From NCBI GenBank assembly GCA_903949225.1, contig CAJAYZ010000717.1, forward strand, positions 1 through 7,086: a stretch of DNA of 7,086 bases. Reading direction: 5' to 3'. Positions 1 through 5,877 of the stretch are shown piece by piece. Each line of letters opens with the position of its first letter. Within the stretch, counting starts at the first letter, position 1. This DNA comes from an uncultured Planctomycetaceae bacterium (GTDB lineage: Bacteria > Planctomycetota > Planctomycetia > Pirellulales > UBA1268). A program made the position numbers and the translations under genes. The notes below the pieces were generated by a model. The model made no database searches, was not told where the DNA came from, and was given only the letters and a program-made list of their open reading frames with translations.

Positions 1-1122
1 ATCGACCTCCGCCGCCGTCCCCTTCACATGCTCCTGGACGGCGCCGTGATGATCCCAGTCGCGGTGATAGAGCTGGATGAAGCGCACCCCGCGCTCGGCG
101 AGGCGCCGGGCCAAGAGGCAATTCGAGGCGAACGATCCGTCGCCCCCCTTCGTGCCGTAGAGTTCGAACGTCTCGGCCGTCTCATCGGAAAGATCGAGGA
201 GCCCCGGCACACTCGACTGCATCCGGAAGGCAAGCTCGTACTGCGCGAGCCTGGCGGCGATCTCCGGATCGTCGACGACGTCGTTGCGGAGGCCGTCGAG
301 CTTCGTGACCGCGTCGACCACAGCCCGCTGGCCGTCGAGGCCCACCGGCGGCTTGACGTAGAGCACGGCGTCTCCCTTGGAGCGAAACTCCACCCCCTGG
401 AATCGGCTGGGAAGGAGGCCCGAATGCCACTGCCTGGCGGCGATCGGCTGGCGCTGCCCGTAGTTGCCGGTGCTCACCATGACGATGAAGCCGGGGAGAT
501 CCTGGGCCTCGCAGCCAAGGCCATACCACAGCCAGCTTCCTGCCGCTGGACGGCCGGTGATCATCGTACCGGTGTTCATGAAGGTGTGGGCCGGATCGTG
601 GTTGATCGCCTCGGTGTGGAGGCTCTTCACGATCGCGATTCGATCGGCGATCCGTGAGGAGATCTCCGGGAAGATCGTGCTGATCTCCTGGCCGCTCTTC
701 CCCACCTTGTGGAATGGATGCTGGGGACCGAGGCACTTGAGCGCCTGCCCCTGGAGCTGGGCGATCTGCTGCCCCTTCGTGAAGCTCTCCGGCATCGGCT
801 CGCCATTCATGGCGGCAAGCTTCGGCTTGTGGTCGAACGTGTCGAGGTGGGTCATGCCGCCGGCCATGTAGAGCCAGATCACCCGCTTCGCCTTCGGCGG
901 CACATGGTAGGGCCGGATCACCCCCGGCCAGCGCGCCGCCGCAGCGATGGTGGGATCCTCCGCGACAGGTGTGGCGGCAAGCGCCCGGCTCAAGTCCCCG
1001 CTCCCGAGCAGGGAGCCGAGGGCGAGGGGCCCGAGCCCGCCGGCGGCGCGGGTGAGGAAGGCACGCCTGCACGGGCTGTGGCCCGCGAGGGGATCGAAGG
1101 ATTGCGAATGAAGACGGCTCAT
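1..1122 (-). CDS. DUF1501 domain-containing protein with Tat signal, C-terminus cut by window edge
   Basis: The reverse strand reads open from ATG at 1122 to base 1, giving 374 residues without a stop. The C-terminus lies beyond the left edge; DUF1501 proteins usually run about 430-490 residues, so roughly 100 are missing. The N-terminus has a twin-arginine motif (CRRAFLTR, residues 18-25) followed by a Gly/Ala/Leu-rich hydrophobic stretch to about residue 50, which indicates Tat export. DUF1501 signatures seen are YMAGGMTHLDTFDHKP (85-100), a histidine-bearing segment HTEAINHDPAHTF (169-181), RMQSSVPGLLDLSDE (300-314) and RDWDHHG (354-360). The family belongs to the alkaline phosphatase/sulfatase-like superfamily, so the Asp/His clusters may bind metal. 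The usual C-terminal GEFGRTP and GRDH motifs would lie outside the window. It follows the PSCyt1/DUF1549/DUF1553 gene by 4 bases, so co-transcription and coupled translation are likely. The substrate is unknown. The family assignment is firm. Confidence 0.93.
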   Translation of the reverse strand, partial: MSRLHSQSFDPLAGHSPCRRAFLTRAAGGLGPLALGSLLGSGDLSRALAATPVAEDPTIAAAARWPGVIRPYHVPPKAKRVIWLYMAGGMTHLDTFDHKPKLAAMNGEPMPESFTKGQQIAQLQGQALKCLGPQHPFHKVGKSGQEISTIFPEISSRIADRIAIVKSLHTEAINHDPAHTFMNTGTMITGRPAAGSWLWYGLGCEAQDLPGFIVMVSTGNYGQRQPIAARQWHSGLLPSRFQGVEFRSKGDAVLYVKPPVGLDGQRAVVDAVTKLDGLRNDVVDDPEIAARLAQYELAFRMQSSVPGLLDLSDETAETFELYGTKGGDGSFASNCLLARRLAERGVRFIQLYHRDWDHHGAVQEHVKGTAAEVD

Positions 1123-1126
1123 GGTG

Positions 1127-4100
1127 TCAGTTCCTCGTGAAGGTTTCCTGCATGTTGAGCACGGCCCGCGCGGCGGTCGTCCACGCGGCCAGTTCGATCC
1201 GGTCGACCCCCGGAGGGGCTGGCAGCTCGCCGATCGAGAGGAGCTTTTCAGCCGCCCCGACATCGGCAGCAAAGCGGGCCTGTTCGGCCGTCGCCAGCTC
1301 CGCAACGACCGCCACTTCCTGCTCCGTCGGATCTCGTCCAACCGCCCGGCGGAGGAGGAAGCGGGCCCGGGCCCGCGGCTCAGGCCCCGCCTCGGCCATC
1401 GACTTGGTGGCCAGCGCCCGCGCCGCCTCGACGTATTCCGGGTCGTTGAGAAGTACGAGGGCCTGGAGAGGCGTATTCGATCGGGGGCGACGGGCCGTGC
1501 ACTCCTCCCGGCTGGGGGCATCGAAGACCATCATCGCCGGATGGAGATACTGCCGCTGCCAGTGGGTGTAGAGGCCGCGGCGGTAGAGGCTCTCCCCCTT
1601 GTCGGCCTGCCAGGTGCGCTGCGGGAAGTTGAGATAATCCCAGTAGCCCTCCGGCTGGTAGGGCTTCACGCTTGGTCCCCCCACCTTGCGCACGAGCAGC
1701 CCCGCCGCCGACAGCGCCGTGTCGCGGACCATCTCCGCCTCGACGCGGAGCCGGTTCTGCCGGCCGAGGAGCCGGTTCTCGGGATCACGCTCGATCGCGG
1801 CCCGCGGCGCGGTGCTGCTGCGCTGATAGGCGCGACTGGTGACGATCTCCCGGAGGACCGCGCGGAGGTTCCAGGGGGTACCTGAAGGCTGCGCGGTGCC
1901 GTCGCGGAGGTCGGAGGCGAGCCAGTCGAGCAGCTCGGGGTGGCTGGGCGGCTCCCCTTGGGCACCATGATCGTCGAGCCGTCGGGAGAGCCCCTGGCCG
2001 AAGCAAATCGCCCACAGCCGATTGGCGAGGACGCGCGGGACAAGGGGATTGGAAGGCGCGGTCATCCACGCCGCGAGATCGAGCCTCGTGCGGCGCGGGG
2101 CTGCCGCGGCCGGATCGAGCGCGGCAGCGGCCGCCGCTCCGGGGAGGAATGCCGGCGCAGTTGGCGTCACCACCTCGCCGGAGCGATCCATCCAATTGCC
2201 GCGGGGTAGGATCCGCACGGGCCGCGGCTCGACAGCCACCGTCACCGGGATGTAGGGAAGGCGATCGACGAAATCCTTGCGGGCCCGCTGCGCCGCGGCG
2301 AGCGCCTCGCGCTGACCGGCAAGCTCCGGAGCGCTCCCCCGGAAGCGCTCCACAAGCAGCGCCGTCTCCTCGGCCGTCCGCTCGGCCGCGGGCTTGCCAC
2401 TGGCGATCCGGACCGGCTCCGGGAGGAGGCCGGGACCGGGATCATCGGTCGCCTCGGCCGCCACCGCCAGGCGCATCCGCCCCACCTGATAGCCGACCGG
2501 ATGGTGCTGCTCGATCGTCACGACCAAGAGCGTGTCGGCCGGGATCTCGACCGGCGCGTCGGGACGGACGATGAGCCACTGGTCGCGGCCCACCTGCTCG
2601 TGGATCGCCCAGCCAACGTTGTCGCCGCTCTGCTGGCCGTCGATTGCATAGGCCGCCAGCCACTTCCCCGACGGCGTGATGTCGCCAGCCACCGACTGCT
2701 CGAAGCTCGCCACCGCGTGCGTGAGCGGCACCGGCTTGTCGTCTGCGTGGCTTGCCGCCTCCCTTCCGACGGCAAGATGACGGAGGGCGAGCGTCACTTC
2801 CGAAACGACGAGGTTGCCATTGTCGGCCCGCCCTGGGCCCTTCTGCGGCAGGCTGTCGTGGGTAAGAGCCTCGAGGCGAAGCCCCGCCAGAGGGCCCGGG
2901 GGCACCTCGAAGACGAGCGTCGTGTCGCCGGTTTCGGGACGCGGCCCGGAGGCGAGCAGCGAGCCGTCGTCCTGGAAGGCGAGGGTGGCGCCTCCGCTGG
3001 CGGCGCTCGTGACCGGCGCGAGCGTCTTCCAGGGATTCCGCCTCACCCGTTCGATCCAAGCCTCCCGCGCGGCCGCGAGGGAGGGCGTGTCGGTCTCGAG
3101 GTCGAGCTTCGCCGTGGCGAGGCGCTCGTCGAGGGCCGCGAGCTCCACGGCCTGTTCCGGCGTCGTGAACAGCTCCATCCGCCCCCACGCTCTCTCGCGC
3201 CCCTGGCCGATGTCGTAGACGCCACGCTCCTCGATGTCGGCAAAGTACGCCGCCATCGAGTAGAAGTCGCGCATCGTAAACGGGTCGTACTTGTGGTCGT
3301 GGCATTCGGCACAGCCGAGCGTCGAGCCGAGCCACGCTCCCGAGACATCGCGCACCCGGTCAGCGGCATACTTGAGGAGGTATTCCTCCGCCTGCGCTCC
3401 CCCTTCGGCGCTCATCATTCCCAGCCGGTTGTAGGCCGCGGCAACGCGCTGATCGAGCGTGTTGCCGGGAATGAGATCGCCGGCAAGCTGCTCGCGCGTG
3501 AAGCGGTCGAACGGCATGTTTTCCGCGAAGGCCCGGATCACCCAGTCGCGGTATGGCCACACCGTCACCTCCTGATCGCCGTGGTAGCCGACCGAATCGG
3601 CGTAGCGGACCAGATCGAGCCACCACGCCGCCATCCGTTCGGCATGGGCAGGGCTGGCGAGGAGCCGGTCGACGTAGAGCTCGTAAGTCTGTTGGGAAGG
3701 ATCGGCGAGGAAGGCATCGATCTCGGCAGGCTCAGGGGGCAGGCCGGTGAGATCGAGCGAGACGCGGCGGGCGAGCGTCGCCCGATCGGCGGCGCCAACC
3801 GGCTCGATCCCCTCGCCGTCGAGCTCCTTCGCGATGAAGGCGGCGATGGCCGGGCCAGCGGCCGGAGGCACCGGGCGAATGAGCGGCCGGTAGGCCCAGT
3901 GCCCCTCGTAGGGAGCACCGGAGGCGATCCAAGCCTCGATCTTCTCGCGCTGCTCAGGCGTCACGACCTTGTTCGTGTCCGGAGGGGGCATGACGACGTC
4001 GGGATCGGTCGAGCGGAGCCGCTCGAGGAGCACGCTCGCCGCCGGGTTCCCCGGCACGATCGCCGGGCTGCCGTCGCGCGGCGCGGTCGCCCCTTCGAGG

Positions 4101-4327
4101 GTGTCGAGGCGGAGATCGGCCTGGCGGTTGGCCGCATCGGGCCCGTGGCAGGCGAAGCAGGTGTCGGCGAGGATTGGGAGGATGTCGCGATCAAACCGGA
4201 CACCAGACGGAACCGGGGCTTCGGCAGCATGCGCCCCCGGCCCAGCCGCCGCGCCGACTCCGACCACGAGCACCACAGACGCCAGCCATCGCGCCCGCCG
4301 AATCGTCGCCTGCCTGATCATGGCCAT
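1127..4327 (-). CDS. PSCyt1 / DUF1549 / DUF1553 (PSD1) secreted multidomain protein
   Basis: A 1066-residue protein, a typical length for this planctomycete family. Residues 1-35 form a Sec-type signal peptide: arginines up to 13, a hydrophobic core of about 15-29, and a probable AHA-AE cleavage site near 34/35. The PSCyt1 domain (about 44-140) has a CFACH heme-binding motif (57-61) and a possible distal ligand Met113 in VVMPPP. DUF1549 (about 155-365) includes LDLTGLPPEP (191-200) and a second CxxCH motif, CAECHDHKYDPF (339-350). Residues 430-625 are beta-rich and resemble a carbohydrate-binding module (DDGSLLASG, GLRLEAL, GPGRADNGN). An Ala-rich linker (about 730-745) precedes DUF1553/PSD1 (about 745-1060), with NPLVPRVLANRLW, GEPPSHPELLDWLA and RSNTPLQALVLLNDP. 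A good Shine-Dalgarno sequence supports the start; a second ATG two codons in is possible. It is the first gene of an operon with DUF1501. Heme attachment and polymer binding are inferred; the catalytic role is unknown. Confidence 0.95.
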   Translation of the reverse strand: MAMIRQATIRRARWLASVVLVVGVGAAAGPGAHAAEAPVPSGVRFDRDILPILADTCFACHGPDAANRQADLRLDTLEGATAPRDGSPAIVPGNPAASVLLERLRSTDPDVVMPPPDTNKVVTPEQREKIEAWIASGAPYEGHWAYRPLIRPVPPAAGPAIAAFIAKELDGEGIEPVGAADRATLARRVSLDLTGLPPEPAEIDAFLADPSQQTYELYVDRLLASPAHAERMAAWWLDLVRYADSVGYHGDQEVTVWPYRDWVIRAFAENMPFDRFTREQLAGDLIPGNTLDQRVAAAYNRLGMMSAEGGAQAEEYLLKYAADRVRDVSGAWLGSTLGCAECHDHKYDPFTMRDFYSMAAYFADIEERGVYDIGQGRERAWGRMELFTTPEQAVELAALDERLATAKLDLETDTPSLAAAREAWIERVRRNPWKTLAPVTSAASGGATLAFQDDGSLLASGPRPETGDTTLVFEVPPGPLAGLRLEALTHDSLPQKGPGRADNGNLVVSEVTLALRHLAVGREAASHADDKPVPLTHAVASFEQSVAGDITPSGKWLAAYAIDGQQSGDNVGWAIHEQVGRDQWLIVRPDAPVEIPADTLLVVTIEQHHPVGYQVGRMRLAVAAEATDDPGPGLLPEPVRIASGKPAAERTAEETALLVERFRGSAPELAGQREALAAAQRARKDFVDRLPYIPVTVAVEPRPVRILPRGNWMDRSGEVVTPTAPAFLPGAAAAAALDPAAAAPRRTRLDLAAWMTAPSNPLVPRVLANRLWAICFGQGLSRRLDDHGAQGEPPSHPELLDWLASDLRDGTAQPSGTPWNLRAVLREIVTSRAYQRSSTAPRAAIERDPENRLLGRQNRLRVEAEMVRDTALSAAGLLVRKVGGPSVKPYQPEGYWDYLNFPQRTWQADKGESLYRRGLYTHWQRQYLHPAMMVFDAPSREECTARRPRSNTPLQALVLLNDPEYVEAARALATKSMAEAGPEPRARARFLLRRAVGRDPTEQEVAVVAELATAEQARFAADVGAAEKLLSIGELPAPPGVDRIELAAWTTAARAVLNMQETFTRN
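1132..1136 (-). promoter_or_regulatory. Ribosome binding site of the downstream DUF1501 gene
   Basis: The minus strand reads GAGGA here, 9 bases upstream of the ATG at 1122. The site lies inside the last codons of the preceding PSCyt1/DUF1553 gene, whose TGA is at 1129-1127. Ribosomes finishing the large gene would therefore sit on this site, which fits translational coupling and supports the chosen start. Confidence 0.6.
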
Positions 4328-4336
4328 GCCTCGACG

Positions 4337-4349
4337 CTCCTCTCAGGAG
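4337..4349 (-). promoter_or_regulatory. Ribosome binding site of the PSCyt1/DUF1553 gene, inside a small hairpin
   Basis: The minus strand reads CTCCTGAGAGGAG here. The AGGAG (4341-4337) is a strong Shine-Dalgarno sequence ending 9 bases before the ATG at 4327, and decides the start. The upstream CTCCT (4349-4345) is its exact complement, separated by only GAG, so the transcript could fold a 5-bp stem that hides the ribosome binding site. The ribosome site itself is convincing. The regulatory hairpin is a possibility only, because a 5-bp stem with a 3-base loop is marginal. Confidence 0.55.
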
Positions 4350-4375
4350 ACCACCCCAAATCGTTCCAAACCCCG

Positions 4376-4405
4376 ATTGTCGCTCCGCTTGCGCACGCGT
4401 TGCAA
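4376..4405 (-). promoter_or_regulatory. Candidate minus-strand promoter for the PSCyt1/DUF1553-DUF1501 operon
   Basis: Read on the minus strand, TTGCAA (4405-4400, 4 of 6 matches to TTGACA) and GACAAT (4381-4376, 4 of 6 to TATAAT) are separated by 18 bases and lie about 50 bases upstream of the start at 4327. The match is modest, and planctomycete promoters are poorly characterised. The -35 overlaps an imperfect dyad (TTGC at 4389-4392, GCAA at 4402-4405, around ACGCGT) that could bind a regulator. Confidence 0.25.
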
Positions 4406-4420
4406 CACCAGCACAGCCCT

Positions 4421-4437
4421 CCGCAGGGGGCCTGCGG
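4421..4437. repeat. Perfect 7-bp inverted repeat in the divergent intergenic region
   Basis: CCGCAGG (4421-4427) and CCTGCGG (4431-4437) are exact reverse complements separated by GGG. The repeat lies near the middle of the 202-base divergent spacer, between the two candidate promoters. It could be an operator read symmetrically by a dimeric regulator, or an RNA hairpin in a transcript crossing the spacer. No U-tract follows on either strand, so a standard intrinsic terminator is less likely. The repeat is directly visible; its role is inferred. Confidence 0.5.
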
Positions 4438-4460
4438 CGGGCCACGGGGCCTGGCGCGGC

Positions 4461-4488
4461 TTCTGACTGAAAGGCGATCGATTATGAT
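4461..4488 (+). promoter_or_regulatory. Candidate plus-strand promoter for the divergent DUF1501 gene
   Basis: TATGAT (4483-4488) matches the -10 consensus at five of six positions, in one of the few AT-rich patches of the spacer. Sixteen bases upstream is TTCTGA (4461-4466), a poor -35 with three matches. Transcription would start near 4495, leaving a leader of about 35 bases before the ATG at 4530. The -10 is reasonable; the whole promoter is tentative. Confidence 0.3.
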
Positions 4489-4519
4489 GGTCTCCCTTGA
4501 AGCCCTCTCCGCGTGGAAT

Positions 4520-4523
4520 GGAG
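4520..4523 (+). promoter_or_regulatory. Ribosome binding site that decides the start of the plus-strand DUF1501 gene
   Basis: GGAG lies 6 bases before ATG 4530. The in-frame alternatives, ATG 4518 and TTG 4497, have no properly spaced Shine-Dalgarno sequence, so 4530 is preferred. Confidence 0.5.
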
Positions 4524-4529
4524 CGAGTC

Positions 4530-5852
4530 ATGTCTGACTGGAGCGGAAGCGGTGCGGCTGGTGATCGATTCCACCGCCGCCATCTGATCCACAGTGGCCT
4601 GGGGGGGATGATCGGCCTCTCCCTCCCGACGCTGCGTCGACTGCAGGCGGAAACTACGTCTACCGGTTCATCCGCCAAGGCAGCGGCCGTGATCTACGTG
4701 GAACTGGCCGGCGGCCCCACCCAGCACGAGACCTACGACCCCAAGCCCCGAGCTCCGGCCGAAGTCCGCGGGCCGCTGCGGGCCATCCCCACGAACGTCC
4801 CGGGGATCGAGTTCAGCGAACTCATGGTCGAGCAGGCCCGGATCGCAGACAAGCTCGCCATCGTCCGCTCCGTCTCCCACAACTCGGGGAGCCACGAGAC
4901 CAGCGCCCACCTGACGCAAACGGGTTGGTTCCTGCGCAACAACCAGAGCCGGCAAAACGAAATGCCCTGCGTGGGGGCGGTGGCCGCCCATCTCCGTGGA
5001 CGGAACAGCCCCGGCCTGCCGGCGTTCGTCGCGATCCCGAGGGGAATGAGGTTCGGTGGCGCCGCTTGGCTCGGCACGGGATTCGCGCCCTACGAGACCG
5101 TCAACGATCCCAACAAGTCCCCCTTCACGGTGCCGAACATCAGCCTGGCGCGAGGGCTGACCCCCGAACGGCTCGCCGATCGCCAATCGCTCCTGGCAGA
5201 GCTCGATGGGGCCCGGCGCCTCCGCGACACGGCGGGGACCACGCTGGCGATGGACACGCTCGCCGACGAAGCCTTCGAGATGCTCACCGGCGACGGCGCC
5301 CGGAAGGCCTTCGATATCGATCGGGAGGACGCCACGATTCGCAAGGCTTATGGCCGTAACCCGATCGGCCAGAGCATGCTCCTCGCGCGACGCCTCGTCG
5401 AACACGGGGTGATGTTCGTCACCGTGCGTGTCCCCGGCTGGGATGATCACAAAGACCTCGAGAAATCGATGCGCGGCAAGGGCCCGCGCTACGATCAGGC
5501 GATCGCAGCCCTCGTGAGTGATCTTGGCGAGCGTGGCCTCGACCGGAACGTGCTCGTTGTGGCGATGGGGGAGTTCGGACGGACCCCGAAGGTCAACAAG
5601 ACGGCCGGCCGCGATCATTGGGGAAGGGTGATGAGCGTCCTCATGGCAGGCGGGGGATTGAAGATGGGGCAGGTGATCGGCGCTACCGACGCCAACGGGG
5701 CGGCAGCGAATGCCGCTCCCTACCGGCCGCAACATGTCCTCACCATGATCTACCGCCACCTCGGCATCAATCCCGACACCACGCTCGAGGACAATGCCGG
5801 CAGGCCTTGGCACCTCCTCGCGGAGCGCGGCCTGATCCGGGAACTGGTGTAG
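4530..5852 (+). CDS. DUF1501 domain-containing protein, complete, divergent from the operon
   Basis: A 440-residue protein from ATG 4530 to TAG 5852, full length for DUF1501. In-frame upstream starts (TTG 4497, ATG 4518) would add 11 or 4 residues but lack a spaced ribosome site. Residues 14-37 hold a twin-arginine-like signal (FHRRHLIHSGLGG then a hydrophobic stretch), so Tat export is likely. Family motifs are ELAGGPTQHETYDPKP (58-73), SVSHNSGSHETSAH (114-127), PGWDDHKDLEKS (302-313), AMGEFGRTPKVNKTAGRDHW (345-364), and a C-terminal YRHLGINPDTTLEDNAGRP segment (408-426). These Asp/His-rich blocks are the presumed metal-binding core of the alkaline phosphatase-like fold; substrate and activity are unknown. 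It differs clearly from the other DUF1501 in this window: shorter N-terminus, HNSGSHETSAH instead of HTEAINHDPAHTF, and no RMQSSVPGLLDL segment. No cytochrome-domain partner is adjacent on its own strand. Confidence 0.93.
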   Translation: MSDWSGSGAAGDRFHRRHLIHSGLGGMIGLSLPTLRRLQAETTSTGSSAKAAAVIYVELAGGPTQHETYDPKPRAPAEVRGPLRAIPTNVPGIEFSELMVEQARIADKLAIVRSVSHNSGSHETSAHLTQTGWFLRNNQSRQNEMPCVGAVAAHLRGRNSPGLPAFVAIPRGMRFGGAAWLGTGFAPYETVNDPNKSPFTVPNISLARGLTPERLADRQSLLAELDGARRLRDTAGTTLAMDTLADEAFEMLTGDGARKAFDIDREDATIRKAYGRNPIGQSMLLARRLVEHGVMFVTVRVPGWDDHKDLEKSMRGKGPRYDQAIAALVSDLGERGLDRNVLVVAMGEFGRTPKVNKTAGRDHWGRVMSVLMAGGGLKMGQVIGATDANGAAANAAPYRPQHVLTMIYRHLGINPDTTLEDNAGRPWHLLAERGLIRELV

Positions 5853-5872
5853 TCGCCCCAACGGGCGTCGAC
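5852..5872. terminator. Weak hairpin between convergent genes, possible bidirectional terminator
   Basis: CGCCC (5854-5858) and GGGCG (5863-5867) form a 5-bp GC stem around CAAC; GT (5852-5853) could pair with AC (5871-5872) across a 3-base bulge. It lies exactly between the stop codons of two convergent genes, where a shared terminator is expected. There is no T-run on either strand and the stem is short, so this is tentative. Confidence 0.3.
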
Positions 5873-5877
5873 ACCGC

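Noticed and set aside
28..657. A 209-codon plus-strand open frame at the left edge
   Set aside because: It is antisense to the conserved DUF1501 coding sequence and has no domain signature of its own.
182..1072. A 296-codon minus-strand open frame at the left edge
   Set aside because: It is a different frame on the same strand as the partial DUF1501 gene, which has the Tat signal and family motifs. The Arg/Pro/Gly-rich product is a composition artefact.
4389..4405. LacI-family-like operator TTGC-N9-GCAA around ACGCGT
   Set aside because: Only the outer four bases are symmetric and the centre is offset, so it does not match a standard LacI-type operator. It is mentioned only as part of the candidate promoter.
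4497..4529. Upstream TTG (4497) or ATG (4518) starts for the plus-strand DUF1501 gene
   Set aside because: Neither has a properly spaced Shine-Dalgarno sequence, while ATG 4530 has GGAG 6 bases upstream and places the twin-arginine motif at a normal distance from the N-terminus.
2501..4537. A 678-codon open frame on the plus strand, antisense to the PSCyt1/DUF1553 gene and running into the DUF1501 start
   Set aside because: Its translation is rich in Arg, Gly, His and Val without any recognisable domain, as expected for the opposite strand of a GC-rich gene with strong third-position GC. The minus-strand gene has clear families, a signal peptide and a ribosome site.
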